Source: Membranipora membranacea (lineage: Eukaryota > Bryozoa > Gymnolaemata > Cheilostomatida > Membraniporidae). Taken from it: a DNA stretch of 60,000 nucleotides. Below the pieces are notes generated by a model that worked only from the letters and a program-made list of their open reading frames with translations, searched no databases and was not told the DNA's origin. The DNA is taken from NCBI GenBank assembly GCA_914767715.1, contig OU612065.1:15130001-15190000 (forward strand), in the 5' to 3' direction. Made by a program: the position numbers and the translations under genes. Position 1 is the stretch's first letter. The number at the start of each line of letters is the position of its first letter. Positions 48,363 through 60,000 of this stretch are shown in pieces.

Positions 48363-49000
48363 GTAGAGGTAGGCCACTGTCTGCTTGTGTCTTGTCAAGC
48401 TAGGCTAGGGTAAGCCCGTGGTATTTATAGCTATAGCTATAGATATGCCAATTTTGCATGTAGATTACTTTTGACTAGTTTTGTGATATGTGATAACAGA
48501 AGCTGTCATCAACGAAGTCGAATGAATTTATGGTATGTATATCATGGTTAGATAGCCAGTGAGTAAGACTCGAGATTACTATTGATGAACTGTTAGAGCG
48601 TAGCAATGATCATGTTATTTGATAGAATCTATATAACAATGAATATTACATGATGTGGTCTTACTAGAATTGAGTATTATCGTTGGCTGTCAAGTGACAA
48701 CGGCCTCGGCATGTGATTTGTGATTCCCCGGCTAGCCAAATGGCACCGCTGTATGCTACTCTCAGCTTCTTAGGTTATCATACAATTTACCAAATTACTC
48801 GCACTACTGTCACTGTAATTAAACATCTTCTGCACAACTACAAAGACATCATACCAAGAATCAGCTGGGTGTCTGAGAACTCCCTACCGTACTCCTCCAT
48901 TTCATGCTCATCCCAAAACCATTTTATTTGGACCCAGGATTATTTCTTCGGAACATTTGCCCTCAGCGGTGTTGGATTATTATTATTCGATTTGAAGTTA

Positions 49001-49176
49001 CAGTGTAATCTGGTTAATTCAAACTTTATAATTCAAAATTCCTGTTAATTCATACAAAGAAATTTGGTCCCTTCAGCCAGATTTCAATGCATTACTAATT
49101 TCACCTAATTCAAACTATGCTTAATTAGAACAAATTTTGGTGGTCCCCAGAGGTTTGAATAAAGTGAACTGCACTG
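49001..49176 (+). mobile_element. Pogo-like MITE, 176 bp
   Basis: It begins CAGTG and ends CACTG, with TA on both sides (TA target duplication). Inner sequence is related to the truncated copy at 18149-18268. Terminal and internal TTAATTCAAA motifs occur in inverted order. It has no coding capacity. Confidence 0.8.
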
Positions 49177-49378
49177 TATTTAATCTTTTAATTGCAATCC
49201 TTGCTCAGAATATTAAGCCGGTAATGGTTGTTGGTAAGCTCAATAAAATCACCAGTTTGAGACTTTTATTGGGTAATTAATTAGGTAATGCTAAAACAAT
49301 TCAAATAAGCATTGATAGACAATGCTTGGCTTCTTATTATGTCTTGATGCCTTTTAACCAGCTTCTCAACTTTTGTAG

Positions 49379-52300
49379 ACATATGAGATTCATGTGAAGT
49401 GGTCCTCAGGACAATCTGCAGTCATATACAGACGATACTCCCAGTTCTTCAATCTTCAGGTACCATATTATATTCTACACATTACGCTAGAGAAATTGAA
49501 CACTTTGTGACCAATTTCGACTTCCTGTAATGTGTCATGAACCGAGATGAATAGATGAATATTTAGTCCTAGGTATTTTATTAGCACTCTCTAAAACATG
49601 ATGAAGATTGGGCGCATGCTACACTGGTCATAACGGCAGCACATTCCGGAATGGTAAGCTTATGCCCCGTCTGTGACTCAAGGATTAACCATTGAGTTTG
49701 TTGAATGTTTGAGAAGCTTTTTTAACCCATAGTTTCCTAACACACTGGGTGTGATACTCTACCTAGCTTTATCAGCCACTTGTAATGTGAGCTTATCTGA
49801 GGATGGTAAATTTATGTACCAACTTATACCTTATACTTATACCTGCAATATATATTTCATAGTGTAAACTGTTGGACACATTCCCCTTGGAGGCTGGAAC
49901 ATATGATCCATCAAAAAGGGTCATACCATTTCTACCAGGTTAGTATTTTTTGAATAGTAAGTATTAGCACTTTTAGACATTAGCTCAGCAACCATCCAGT
50001 TGTGTTTAGCTGTCTTTCCGTATCACAGCATGTCTTTCCATGCAATGACACGCTTTTTCCTCTTATTTTTTGTGTGATTTGTAAAAGGAATTTTTAGAAT
50101 GACAGCCCAGCCACCAAAGTCTAATTTATTATCCAGATTTTTGCATAAAAATAACTCATGCATCACCATTAAGACATTCAATCTTTGAACTTCAGTGCCT
50201 TGTTTGAAAGAGAAAAGTGTAAAATAACTGTTACAAAGTTACATGCTATTGAGCCACACAGATCACTGTGTCTTGTGTCTTGTTTGGTCTGTAATAATTT
50301 GTAATAATAGTAATTGCCAGTAATTAAACATTGTGTCTTGTGCCATCAAAATTTTAAGAACATTGGAATGTGAGAAGTGAATCTTATCAGTATCATATCT
50401 CATATGGATCACCTGATTAGACTGACTGTCATTGTGTAGTGTTGTTTATCTTTCGATGACTTGGTCGTCATTAAATCAAGGAACTTCACGCTTGATCCTG
50501 AGTCATGAACCAAGATGTAATGGTCACTGATTTAGGCTATTGTAATGTAATGCCCTTTAGCAGAATGAATTAAAAGTAATTAGTCGATTTTGTGTAGGTC
50601 TACAGTCTGGTACTATACTGTACTGGTATCCATCAATTTAAATGTTTTAGGTAAAAAACTGACAAACAACTTCTCAGAGAAGACAGCTGAAAAACGGAGG
50701 GGGAAGTTTGATGTTTATCTCAAGGTAAAATCAGTGTTTCATGGAAGAATGTTATTTACCATAAACAGTCACTCTGGCTGAATGTTATTTTAGTCATAAA
50801 AACATGTTTGTAAAGTGATTGTTCATAAGTTATCGACGGAAGTAATAGTAAAAAGCAAAAAAGATAACTTCATCGGAAACTAGAGATTTAGATTTAGCAA
50901 CCTAACTGCAAACTCTCTATACACTTTCAAGTGTTCTCCATATCCAATAAAAAAACAGATGTGTGTGCTTTTTTGATTATGTTTTTCTGCATATGCTCTG
51001 AGGTCCCACAATCACATAATCCCAGTAATCGAATGTTTTAACAACAAATTGATCCCCCATTGAAGCATGTTTGTGTCGTATTGGGGATATTTGAGCCTCT
51101 GGAAACCACCCCTGGCATCCTTTTAGCCATAGCTGAGACCATGGTTTTCAATCTGTTTAGGCATTGATACAGCTGACCAATGTTGGGAATTCAGCTTTGG
51201 TGAATAGCTTCTTACAGTCCAAAGAAAGTGATTTGACATCTTTACTCGATCGCAAAAACAGCCAGTAAGTGACACCATAACTAAAATTGCCACCTGAGTT
51301 TTCGAAGAGTAAATTAGAGAGTCATTAAAGATTCCGCAGTTTGACAACCTCTCTGATATGACTGGTCATGAGCGTATCCAAACGGAAAGCCTCTTCTCAT
51401 CTCTATCACAATTGTATCAAAGGCCAAAGGTATTGAACATTGTAACTGGAACGACATAATTAGCTTGCTTTTGACAAACCAAGGATTGCAAGTATTGCCA
51501 GTCCCTATTCTCATGTTTTCATGTGGATTTTGAGGTCCACCTAGACTGTGCTGAGTTGTCTCCTATCGGTCCCCCCTAAAAAATGCATATATTTTCATGG
51601 ACCTATAACTTCTAAAACATCTGCCACTGTCGGGAGATCCAAGTAGGCCTACTTGGATCTACCAATTTGCAGTCTTTGACTCTAACCAAGGGCTCGTTGT
51701 AGTTTGAGCTTCTCAACACGAGACGATTGACTGGTTCAACTGTTTGTTATATTAAAGGTCTAGTCAGTCCTCTGTTCCCGTCGCTCCTCCTCAGGGGAAT
51801 GTAATCAGTGGACCTCTCTCGCTACCTCAGTACATGGTCCTGGAGGACTACAAGAAGGTACAGAAAGGAGAATTATCTGTCACTGCAGGCAGTGTGGTGG
51901 TGGTCATCGAGAAAAAGCATACAGGTGAGCTTTAGCTGGAAATGAGACTCAATATAAACTTAGCATGCGCTGTGGAGTTAGCAGGATCGATACCATCAGT
52001 GGTAGTCATCCCAGACTCTCATTTGGGCACATCTGAAAATTATTGTAAGATGAGATTGTCTGGATGATATTTATAGGTGTTTGGATCAATTTCCAGGAGT
52101 GAACAATTGAGAATACATTGGGTTGAAAGAATTAATTTTTTCAACAATAGCGATGCAGAGCACAAGAATGCTGCAACTTGTGCAAGTTAAGCAGAGAGGG
52201 ACCCATTTATTGTATGTACTCCTGGGAAAGTCGTACATGCGTAAACAGCAGGGGACCTGTGGTGTTCAGATAAGTTCTTACAAAAAACCTTAGAGACGAT

Positions 52301-54986
52301 ATTTTTTTCTATTTCTATGGACCAACAAGGCAATCACTATGATGAACACCTAGATACAGAGGGTAAACCCTCTGTGTGCATGGCTTATTCTTGTCAACAT
52401 ATACATTGCTTAGAAATCTGATCACATTGATATTTATCAAAATCTATTTAATTACCCACTTATATATTATATTTCCTCTACATTACTTACATTGCTTGCT
52501 TGCTTGTTATTATGTAGAGGGGGGTTTGCTCAGCTTTCAGCCTTCGGACACGTTGTCTGTTTATGATACCAACAGGTGTTACATTTTTATAACTTACAAG
52601 GGGTAAAACTAGGTGATTACTTGTAATCTATTTATTAAAAAAAGGTGAATGCACAACATTTATATATAATTTAGGTTGGTGGTTAGCCCAGTCTCAGGAC
52701 GATGACTCACAGGGCTGGGTACCTGCTACCTTTCTCGAGCCAGTCTATGGAGCTGAGTCTAGTGACGACGATGAATTTGCTACTTTACCATCTGAGCCTG
52801 AGCGATTCATATCTACATCAGACTATGACGGTGTAGGCAGTGATGAGCTATCTGTCCGCAGGGGATGTGTGGTTGAGGTACTGAAGAAGAATATGGATGG
52901 CTGGTGGCTATGCAGGTATGGCAAGCCTTTTCAGCTCAATCAGTTTTAAAATGCTGTTGTAGAGTGTTTATGACGATTCCAAACCCATATGATTGAACAT
53001 CGCAGCCCAAAAAATATAATGATTTAATTCTTCTTTATTTTTATATGAATATTTTTTTGAATATTACTTTTAATGCAGTGTGAGTATCCTGTTGGTAAAT
53101 AATGTAAATGTATAAGTATTTTTATATGTTTGTGGTTAATATGGTACCTTTAGTAATGAGCAGATAACTCTATGTTATGCAACACTTTTTATGAATCTTA
53201 TAAATGTGGAAGATTATCAGTAAACCTTTCCCCCTGTTTGCTAGTTTGTTGATCATCTAACTCTGCTCATTGCAGATATGAAGGAAAACAAGGCATGTTC
53301 CCTTCAGCATATCTGAAGAAGGCAAATACTCTTAAAGCCAGAGAACTGATGGCCATTAGCAAACAACAATCTGTGAAGGCCAAACCTGCTAAGATGGGCG
53401 TCGTGTCAAGGAAACTGAGTAAATACGCTCCACCAAGAAGAGATGACACCAAAGCGAAACCTGTGAGCGCCAACGACTGTATTAATATTGAAAATTTCCA
53501 ATATGTGATTGTCGAATTGTAAATATTGGGATAGTGACTAAGATGTGAGCCTGTTTAGGAGGTGAAGCTGAGACTTCCAGAGATTTTGTCTGAATTTTTT
53601 TTTAGGCCACATGCCTTCAGTGTTAGCAACTTGTAGCTTAGGTCGTTCCTCTTACAGCTTTCGAAGTATAAACAATGAGATTATATTATTGATGTCGCAC
53701 ATTTTTATGATCTTGTTCCACAGCCGAGGCCTCCAGCTCCATCTGTACGAAGAAGGTCATCGTTAGTATATATGGCCATAGCTGATTTCCCAAAGACAAC
53801 AGATGATGGAATCGCACTGAGAGAGGGAATGTCTGTCAAGGTGAGACTTTACTTTCTTGTCTCAAAAATAAGTGGATATGTAGGGAGGTGTATAATTATA
53901 ATTATACATCAGCATTAGTTTGTGCTCATTTCAATAAGATATACAACCCCCTGTTTGTGTAAACCAGCATATTATTATATTTGCATTGGACATCAATTAC
54001 CCATTAATGACCCTTTTTTTTCTTGACCAGAATTATCTTCTAGATTTTTATGAAGAAGGTTTACCAACTTTATTTTTCAAAATCTAATTCTGTAGTACAT
54101 AACAGGAAAGTCCGACCGAAAGGTATCAAGTAGATTTTGCATACAGCTTATTATACTATCATACCAGATGGATTCTGGTTATGACTGAAAATTTCTCCTT
54201 TATGCTTTAGGTGATTTTAGTAATGTCATAAATTAGCTCGCTGGAATGTGATGATGCACTCAACAGAGATTTACCTGCACTCCTAGTCCCATCACGATCT
54301 GACCCTGCATGGAATGTATTGTCCTAAATTTGCTGCTATGCTGATCAATTTATGATAGTATCTAAATTAGATTCCAACAGGATTCTCAATAATAAGGGAA
54401 CATTTTTATTACCCCTTAGGTACATACTAAAGACGACTCAGGCTGGTGGTTCGTTGAGGCTGAGGGACAGAAAGGCTGGGCTCCATCAACTTACATTGAG
54501 GAAACCACTACAGTAACTACCATACCTGCTTCACCAATAAAGCCGGTTTCTAAATCAGCATCAGAGCCCGTGGTTAAAAAGCCTGGTCCACCAGCCCGAC
54601 CTGGACGACCTCCAAGTGTTAAGAATTCCCCCGTAAGCTCTCGTAAATACCCAACACAGACTGACAACGATGCAAGGCTTTCGACAAACCCACAAAGGCC
54701 TTCAATTGGGCTCAAACCAGTATCAAAAGAGCCAGTCAAACCAATTAAACCTGTGTTTTCACACTCAAGACAAAACGGCACATCATCTGCGGGTGCTAAT
54801 CATAGTATTGTATCTAATGGTGCTTCACAAAGTGCTCAAACGAAACCAAAGCCTTTCAAACCTCCCCCACCAACAAAACCTGCTGCACTAAACAATAATG
54901 TAACAGCTGAACAAAGCAACGATGATCCTCAACAGCTCTCTGTGGCTGAGCTGAGAAGACGTCTAGCAGCAAATCTCAAATCGTAA
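49379..54986 (+). CDS. PX plus three-SH3 adaptor (p47phox/Tks-like), 5'-incomplete model
   Basis: Exons found: 49379-49459, 49863-49938, 50651-50724, 51161-51264, 51758-51924, 52675-52915, 53276-53462, 53724-53840, 54420-54986. They give 537 residues and a TAA stop; the exon with the start and first PX strand was not located. A phosphoinositide-binding PX domain (1 to about 105) shows the basic YRRY motif and IPFLPGKK. SH3 domains follow at about 137-191, 211-263 and 325-380, each with the GWW signature (GW-P in the first and third). SH3-1 and SH3-2 are closely spaced, as in p47phox. The C-terminus is proline-rich (PGPPARPGRPP; KPFKPPPPTKP) and ends in a charged helix (AELRRRLAANLKS). Known relatives organise NADPH oxidase or podosomes at membranes. 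Three SH3s is between p47phox (two) and Tks4 (four). RRRSS at 319-323 could be a kinase site. Confidence 0.9.
51635..51660. repeat. Perfect 26-bp palindrome
   Basis: The arms AGATCCAAGTAGG and its exact complement meet without a spacer, in the intron before the first SH3 exon. Confidence 0.9.
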
Positions 54987-56436
54987 CATCTAGTCTCTGG
55001 TGCTTTAAATCATTAGTATAATGCGTGTCAACTATTGTAACATTAGATATATCACAGACTATTTTATCTACCCTCTATTCAGGTAAGAGATTATTTCTAC
55101 AAGCTCAATTATTTTAGTATTTATTTTAGCTTGGTTACTGTTCACCATTTGATTATATTTTTAGTGGTTCTGAAATATTCAAATTTGCTCAATGTCAAAA
55201 TAGCTATGCAAATTTTTTTATGTGCAAGTTTTGGTTGTGTTACTCATATCAAGGAGTCCTTGACTCCCTGCTCATATCATCTTATTGTGAATATTACACC
55301 TGGGAATTGGGAGTTTTCTTCCCATATGAACAAAGAAGCGAATAAACAATATTTAATTGACTCTCTAAAATATCTAGCCTAATCTCACTATGATTGAGGG
55401 AGGCGTGTTAGTAAGCCCTGCACTTCCTTATCAGCTTATATTAAGTAACCATGGGCACTTCCAAACTATCCGTGGATGATCATAGGCCATCATAGGTACT
55501 TGTTTCAATGGAGTTATCTCTTTGAGGTTGACAGAGGCATAATTCTTATCATGTTTATATGATTGCTGTGAAATATCCAAAGGTGAGCCTATTTTATTAT
55601 GCTAATTCATGCATTTATGTTTCAAACCAAGCTGTAACTTCACTCAATCCCTGCTTCATTAGCCTGATAACAAAAGTTACTCCTAGCTAGGTCTGATAAA
55701 GGAGTCCTTGGTCTGAGCAACTGGTGCCCTTACTAAGGACTGTAAATAAGCATAAATCCAACAAAATGTTCAATGTTAACATAAACATAATCATCAGAGT
55801 CATCTAGCTCTACAATGATTCATTTTCCTATGTTCTATCAAGGCCTAGTAGTTATCATGATATTAATTGGTCATATAATGTTTTCCAGGTTGCCTGGGGT
55901 CAATACATATCTAATCTATTGGAATAGAAACAAGTTAATAGATACATAGCAGTTCTGTCAGAGATCACATATATGCGTGAGTACAGCCAGATATAGAGTA
56001 GCCGGTTTTCATTCCCCATTCTGACTGAAGATTGCGTGATTGGTTTTGCAAGACGACAACAAATACCACCCATTCCACAATTATCCAAAGCTAGCAGATA
56101 TATGCCAACAACAAAAAACGGCATGGTTCTTGTTCCTGCAAGATTTTCTCTGTGATGAGAGAGTTTTTGGTCGTAAAAGCTTGAGCAACTGAAGTATTAT
56201 CTGCATATACTTTTTGATGTATTCTGTAAATAATTGACCGTCGTAACTCCAAAAAAGAATGTGATGGAACTTGTCATCATTTGCAAGTCAATTTGTATTG
56301 GCCATGTTTTGCAATTGGCTTATGGTCATCTCAGGATGATATGCTATGCTGCCCATAAAAAACTCCACCAGTATCTCATTGCTATTTGTTTCTACCTCGT
56401 ATCGTTAATGACAAACGGACTTACTTATCCAGTGCA
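54987..56436. other. Intergenic, PX-SH3 gene to unidentified gene
   Basis: AT-rich flank with AATAAA near 55341, fitting a 3' end for the upstream gene. Open frames at 55131-55382 and 55900-56124 have no protein-like features. No gene is supported. Confidence 0.55.
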
Positions 56437-59400
56437 ATGGGAAAAGCAGAGGAAAAGGCAGAGCTGTTTGCTCAGTTGGATGCAATAGCCACTGAGGCCA
56501 AAGAACTGCTCACATCCAAAGACGCCGAAACAATAAATGAGTTCTGCTACAGGAAAAGTGTTCGGGATGTAATGACTGATAGAAAAACTGAGGAGCAAAG
56601 AGGAGAATGGCTAACCGTAAGTTAGGCTTTGTCCAGAGGAATAACAGCTTATGTTTGAATTTTCTATGTTAATCGTGGTGGTAGAACAGTGATTGGCTTC
56701 ATCAGTCATTTACACACATTAATGTGAATGAATTGGATTGTCTTGAAAAGAAAGGAATAGTCTTGGGTCTGCCTTTGCTGCCAACAACATAAATTGGGCC
56801 ATCGATGATGTGAGCATACCATTGCATGTGGGGTATATGTGGGTACTGGACAATCTTTCCTGCGGCTGTCTTCAACCATAAAACACTTGCCTGTGGTATT
56901 TCTATTAGTATGACTACCTCTCGCTCTTCTTTTACCTTGCCTATTTACCTTCCCATACTAATATTTTCCATATCTACCTTGCAGAAGAACTACAGTTTTC
57001 TTATAGAATTGTGTCAAGCTGTTAGTAAACGTACTGATGAGGTAAAAGCTGACCTTGAGTTGCATGACAAGGTCGCATATGTACTGGATTGGTATTACAG
57101 ACGTTTGGAGTAAGTCTATTTTTGAGTTAGTTACTACAAGATATCGCTATCCAAACACATTATACACAGCTGTCTTCATTTTGATTAACATGATTTCAAT
57201 TGGAAATTTCAAACACTCTAGAACAAGTTTGTTTTCTCTGTGGTGGCGGAGAGAGCAAACTTGTTCTAAGCAAACTCAGTGTCAGAATTTTAGTCTCATG
57301 CCAGGTGTAAGAATATATTATGTGGCACATTTCCAATTTTTAATCTCTATCAGACCCTTGTTGGAAGAAGCCGATGATGAGGTTTTTGATGACAAAGAGT
57401 TGTGGAAAGTGAGCAATGAACTACTAAAGATGATAATAGCCACAAGGAACCCAACCCTCTGGGAGATATTCAGCTGGGCTTATGATTCAAAATATTTAGC
57501 GTGGGCGGTAAGATGGTGTACAATGGTGTGTTGATGTTGGTCTCTTTACATGTAATGACCACCTCTGATCTCATATACATATATATATATATATATGTTT
57601 TGACGCAAATCTGTGATTTTATGTTCCATAAATGCTGGTAACAAACAACAGCAGTTTACAATTGGTGTTGGAAATGATAGATCTTTCCGCAAATTGAATT
57701 GCGTGGATGTACCTTGCCAGTATCCAGCTTCTCAAATAATGTTTTTACTTGCAGCATATGGATACTGCTGTATGGGCCGAGTATCTGGATATTATACATA
57801 AGGCCTTACCTGATGTTGTACTCAAATATCCAAAAAAGCCTAAATACAACGAGAGAGATGAGCCAATCAATAATGAAATCTACTCAACCTACAGCAATAT
57901 CTGTTCGGCTGCTGCGGCAAAGAAAAAGATTGACAAGCCTGTGCAATCAGGATTCACTAAAGTTCTGGGTGAGTGACAGCAGGGAGAATGGAAGATGACA
58001 GTGGTATGAAAAGAATATAGTTCTGTCCCAATTTCAATCTTCGAGTTGATTAATCTATCTGATTGGCCCAGTAATAACTGTTCAGCTTTATTGTCCACAT
58101 CGGTACCATGGATATTTCCACCAAATAAATTTGAATAGGGTTTTTGAAAGCTGCTTTATATGCAGGGTGTTTATATACCTGGTACTGCTTAACATAGAGT
58201 GTCAGCTTTGTACTGAGCATCTTTTGAGTCTGAGTGAGAGTGGGATAATAGATTTGATAGGTTTGTTTTACAGGATATTGTATGAAACGTCTCGCTGAGG
58301 GCCTCGATACCCGCAAGGATGACACTGTATTTCACATGATCGTAACGCTGGGGCTTGGTACGATAACATTCCAGGTATGCTTGTTGGAAATCTAAATACT
58401 CATGAATCCCTAAATTCCTGTTATAAATATACAAATAAGTAGTTTAATGTCTAACACTGCAGTTTAACTGGGAGGAAAGTTTTTGGAGGTTTGTCCTTAG
58501 TTATAGCTTGAAAGTCAAAGCCTTAGGGAAATGGGTCTGAATTGAGCACTTTTCTATTTGGTCCATGGTACGTACAGAAATAAATCCTAATGTTATGATC
58601 AAGCTCATTGATGCTGTCATGATCGGGGTATTTGCTTGTTCTCAATATCATTGTTTATTTGCACGATTGCTGGTTGACAAGGGAACCAAAAAAATGTTGA
58701 ATTTACTAAGCAAGAAGATGGATTACTTTGCATACAATCAATAATAATGAAGTTGTATCAGATAGTGACTGTGCTTGAGATCTGGATTTGATGTGATATA
58801 ATTATTTTTTCTTATTCCTTGCATTGAGTTTTATAGCATACTTTAATTATATTCCCATTTGATGGATATGAGGCGTTGAAAAATTTATCCCCAAACTGGC
58901 AGAAAACTTTAATTTCCATGTGTATTTCATATGTAGCATATTGAGATTGCTGCAGCTGTCATGTCAGAGCTTGAGAAGCTTGTTGTGTCTGGTAATATGA
59001 CAGAAGGTATAGCCAGTCTGGCAAAGGTCACCACACTACAAGTCCTTGAGCATAAGTCTACAAAGCTAGACTCAGATTATATACAGAGACAAATAGACGC
59101 ATTCGTAAAAGATGATGTAATGGACTACAACCAAACTGCTCCAGGTAATAAGGCCTCATTCTTCAAAAAAACCTGTCAGTCATTGTTGTAACTCATTGTA
59201 TCAGCGCCATTACTTTATGGAAACGCATTCGCAACCATCTGAGGGTTCAGACTTTTTTTTGGTAATTTACTGTGTGAGTAGTTGGAAAGCCCAAGTTGAC
59301 CTTGTCAGAGATTTTGTTGATTTACCTTCTACGACACTGACAGCCAATAGTAATGTGCCTTCATACCAGACCCAGAAGTAATTGATAATTATATTACAGC

Positions 59401-60000
59401 TTTGTTGGGAGATAAATAAACATCTCATTTCTTATTCAGAGCTTTTACTGAAGAGCTATCCTGAAGAAGCTGAAATCATCCACAAGAACTTACTTCCAAT
59501 CGCTGCTAAAATTTCTAGTCTCCCCATATTTCACGCCGTCAATATCATGCAGCTGTTGAAAAAGGTCTCCGCCACCGATGCAGGGGTAAGCTGTGAATGC
59601 ATAGTTAAATTAAGAATATTTTACTGCGGAACTTTGACACTCTGATAGACATCCTCTTCTAGTATCAAACATTTGCTACATCCGTTTGTTTTACTTCTTT
59701 CACTGCTGGGCTCCGGTTGCTTGAAGATAGCTTTTCTTATGATGATTATCAACATATTTAAATAATAATTTAAAATTAAAAATAAAAGTAAAAGACATAT
59801 TGCTGGATGTTCTGCAGCCTCAATCTTTATATCTAAATGACAATTTTTTTCCAGCTTCTGCTGTGTGAAGGTATAACATGTTTATGTACTTTCCTTGAAT
59901 TTAAGTCTGTCGAATGCAATTGTATCCTCACCACAATGGAAAGCATGACCACAATACCTGACCCCCTTTCTTTCTAGTCTGCCTTGTATCCAGATAATGC
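56437..60000 (+). CDS. Unidentified helical protein, 3'-partial (first ~383 aa)
   Basis: Exons: 56437-56616, 56985-57109, 57354-57507, 57755-57968, 58274-58374, 58937-59144, 59440-59585, and 59978 onward off the window. All joins are GT-AG with matching phase. The start is the ATG giving MGKAEEKAELFAQLD; the frame is open a little further upstream without a better ATG context. No signal peptide or clear membrane segment is seen. Composition is that of a soluble, almost wholly alpha-helical protein (LFAQLDAIATEAKELL; HAVNIMQLLKKVS), perhaps with HEAT/ARM-like repeats. A basic Pro-Lys stretch (KYPKKPKYNERDEP) lies near residue 180. I do not recognise the family. A vague likeness to melted/VEPH1-type helical repeats is not good enough to name it. 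Confidence 0.75.
57219..57268. repeat. Hairpin with 13-bp perfect arms
   Basis: TAGAACAAGTTTG at 57219-57231 and its exact complement at 57256-57268 flank a loop containing CTCTGTGGTGGCGGAGAG. Arms resemble those at 25927-26036, which suggests a shared MITE family. It lies in an intron of the 56437 gene. Confidence 0.7.
57574..57596. repeat. (AT)n microsatellite
   Basis: A run of alternating A and T with one C, in an intron of the 56437 gene. Confidence 0.85.

Larger units (their letters stand above)
45596..49378. other. Region upstream of the minus-strand gene and of the PX-SH3 gene
   Basis: This contains two weak minus-strand exon candidates (47461-47550 and 47175-47252), one plus-strand exon candidate (48290-48362) and a pogo-like MITE (49001-49176). 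The missing first exon(s) of the PX-SH3 gene should lie here but were not recognised. Nothing else is supported. Confidence 0.5.

Noticed and set aside
51792-51924. Shorter form of the first SH3 exon using the AG at about 51791
   Set aside because: That acceptor gives an immediate TAA in the required phase; the acceptor at 51757 is in frame.
54491-54781. Minus-strand open frame rich in Gly
   Set aside because: Shadow of the proline-rich exon of the PX-SH3 gene.
59855-59870. 16-base microexon in the last gene
   Set aside because: It has AG and GT borders, but its length would shift the frame and put a stop in the next exon; skipping it keeps the frame.

Overview
The window is nuclear DNA of an animal: AT-rich, with spliced genes whose short exons are separated by introns of about 100 to 2000 bases, and with tRNA-derived SINEs and many short foldback (MITE-like) elements. 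A p47phox/Tks-like SH3-PX protein, AP endonuclease 2 and a PLAT-lipoxygenase array fit an invertebrate metazoan, perhaps a sponge or cnidarian. The sequence alone does not settle the species. There are no prokaryotic-type systems, tRNA genes, rRNA genes or CRISPR arrays.

Layout. (1) Bases 1-33955 hold a head-to-tail array of four lipoxygenase (LOX) genes on the + strand. LOX-A (5' end off the window) and LOX-B form one close pair. LOX-C and LOX-D form a second pair with a different intron pattern. LOX-C is a pseudogene with in-frame stops, a 1-base deletion and loss of the exons carrying two iron ligands. (2) AP endonuclease 2 (APEX2) lies at 34885-37789 on the - strand, convergent with LOX-D and with seven exons. 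(3) Bases 37790-49378 are gene-poor. They hold a roughly 0.5 kb foldback element, a perfect 44-bp palindrome, a pogo-like MITE and a small unidentified gene on the - strand (43570-45595). (4) A PX plus three-SH3 adaptor gene occupies 49379-54986 (+); its first exon was not found. (5) An unidentified helical-protein gene starts at 56437 (+) and runs off the right edge.

Function. The intact LOX genes keep the HxxxxH, HxxxN and C-terminal Ile iron ligands and should make fatty-acid hydroperoxides. LOX-D starts with a possible N-acylation signal, so it may be membrane-attached, unlike LOX-B. The PX-SH3 protein resembles organisers of NADPH oxidase or podosomes, so two oxidant-related functions lie near each other, although APEX2 and more than 11 kb of other DNA separate them. 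All exon joins were derived by eye from GT/GC-AG sites, reading frame and paralogue comparison. Every join kept the reading frame except in LOX-C.
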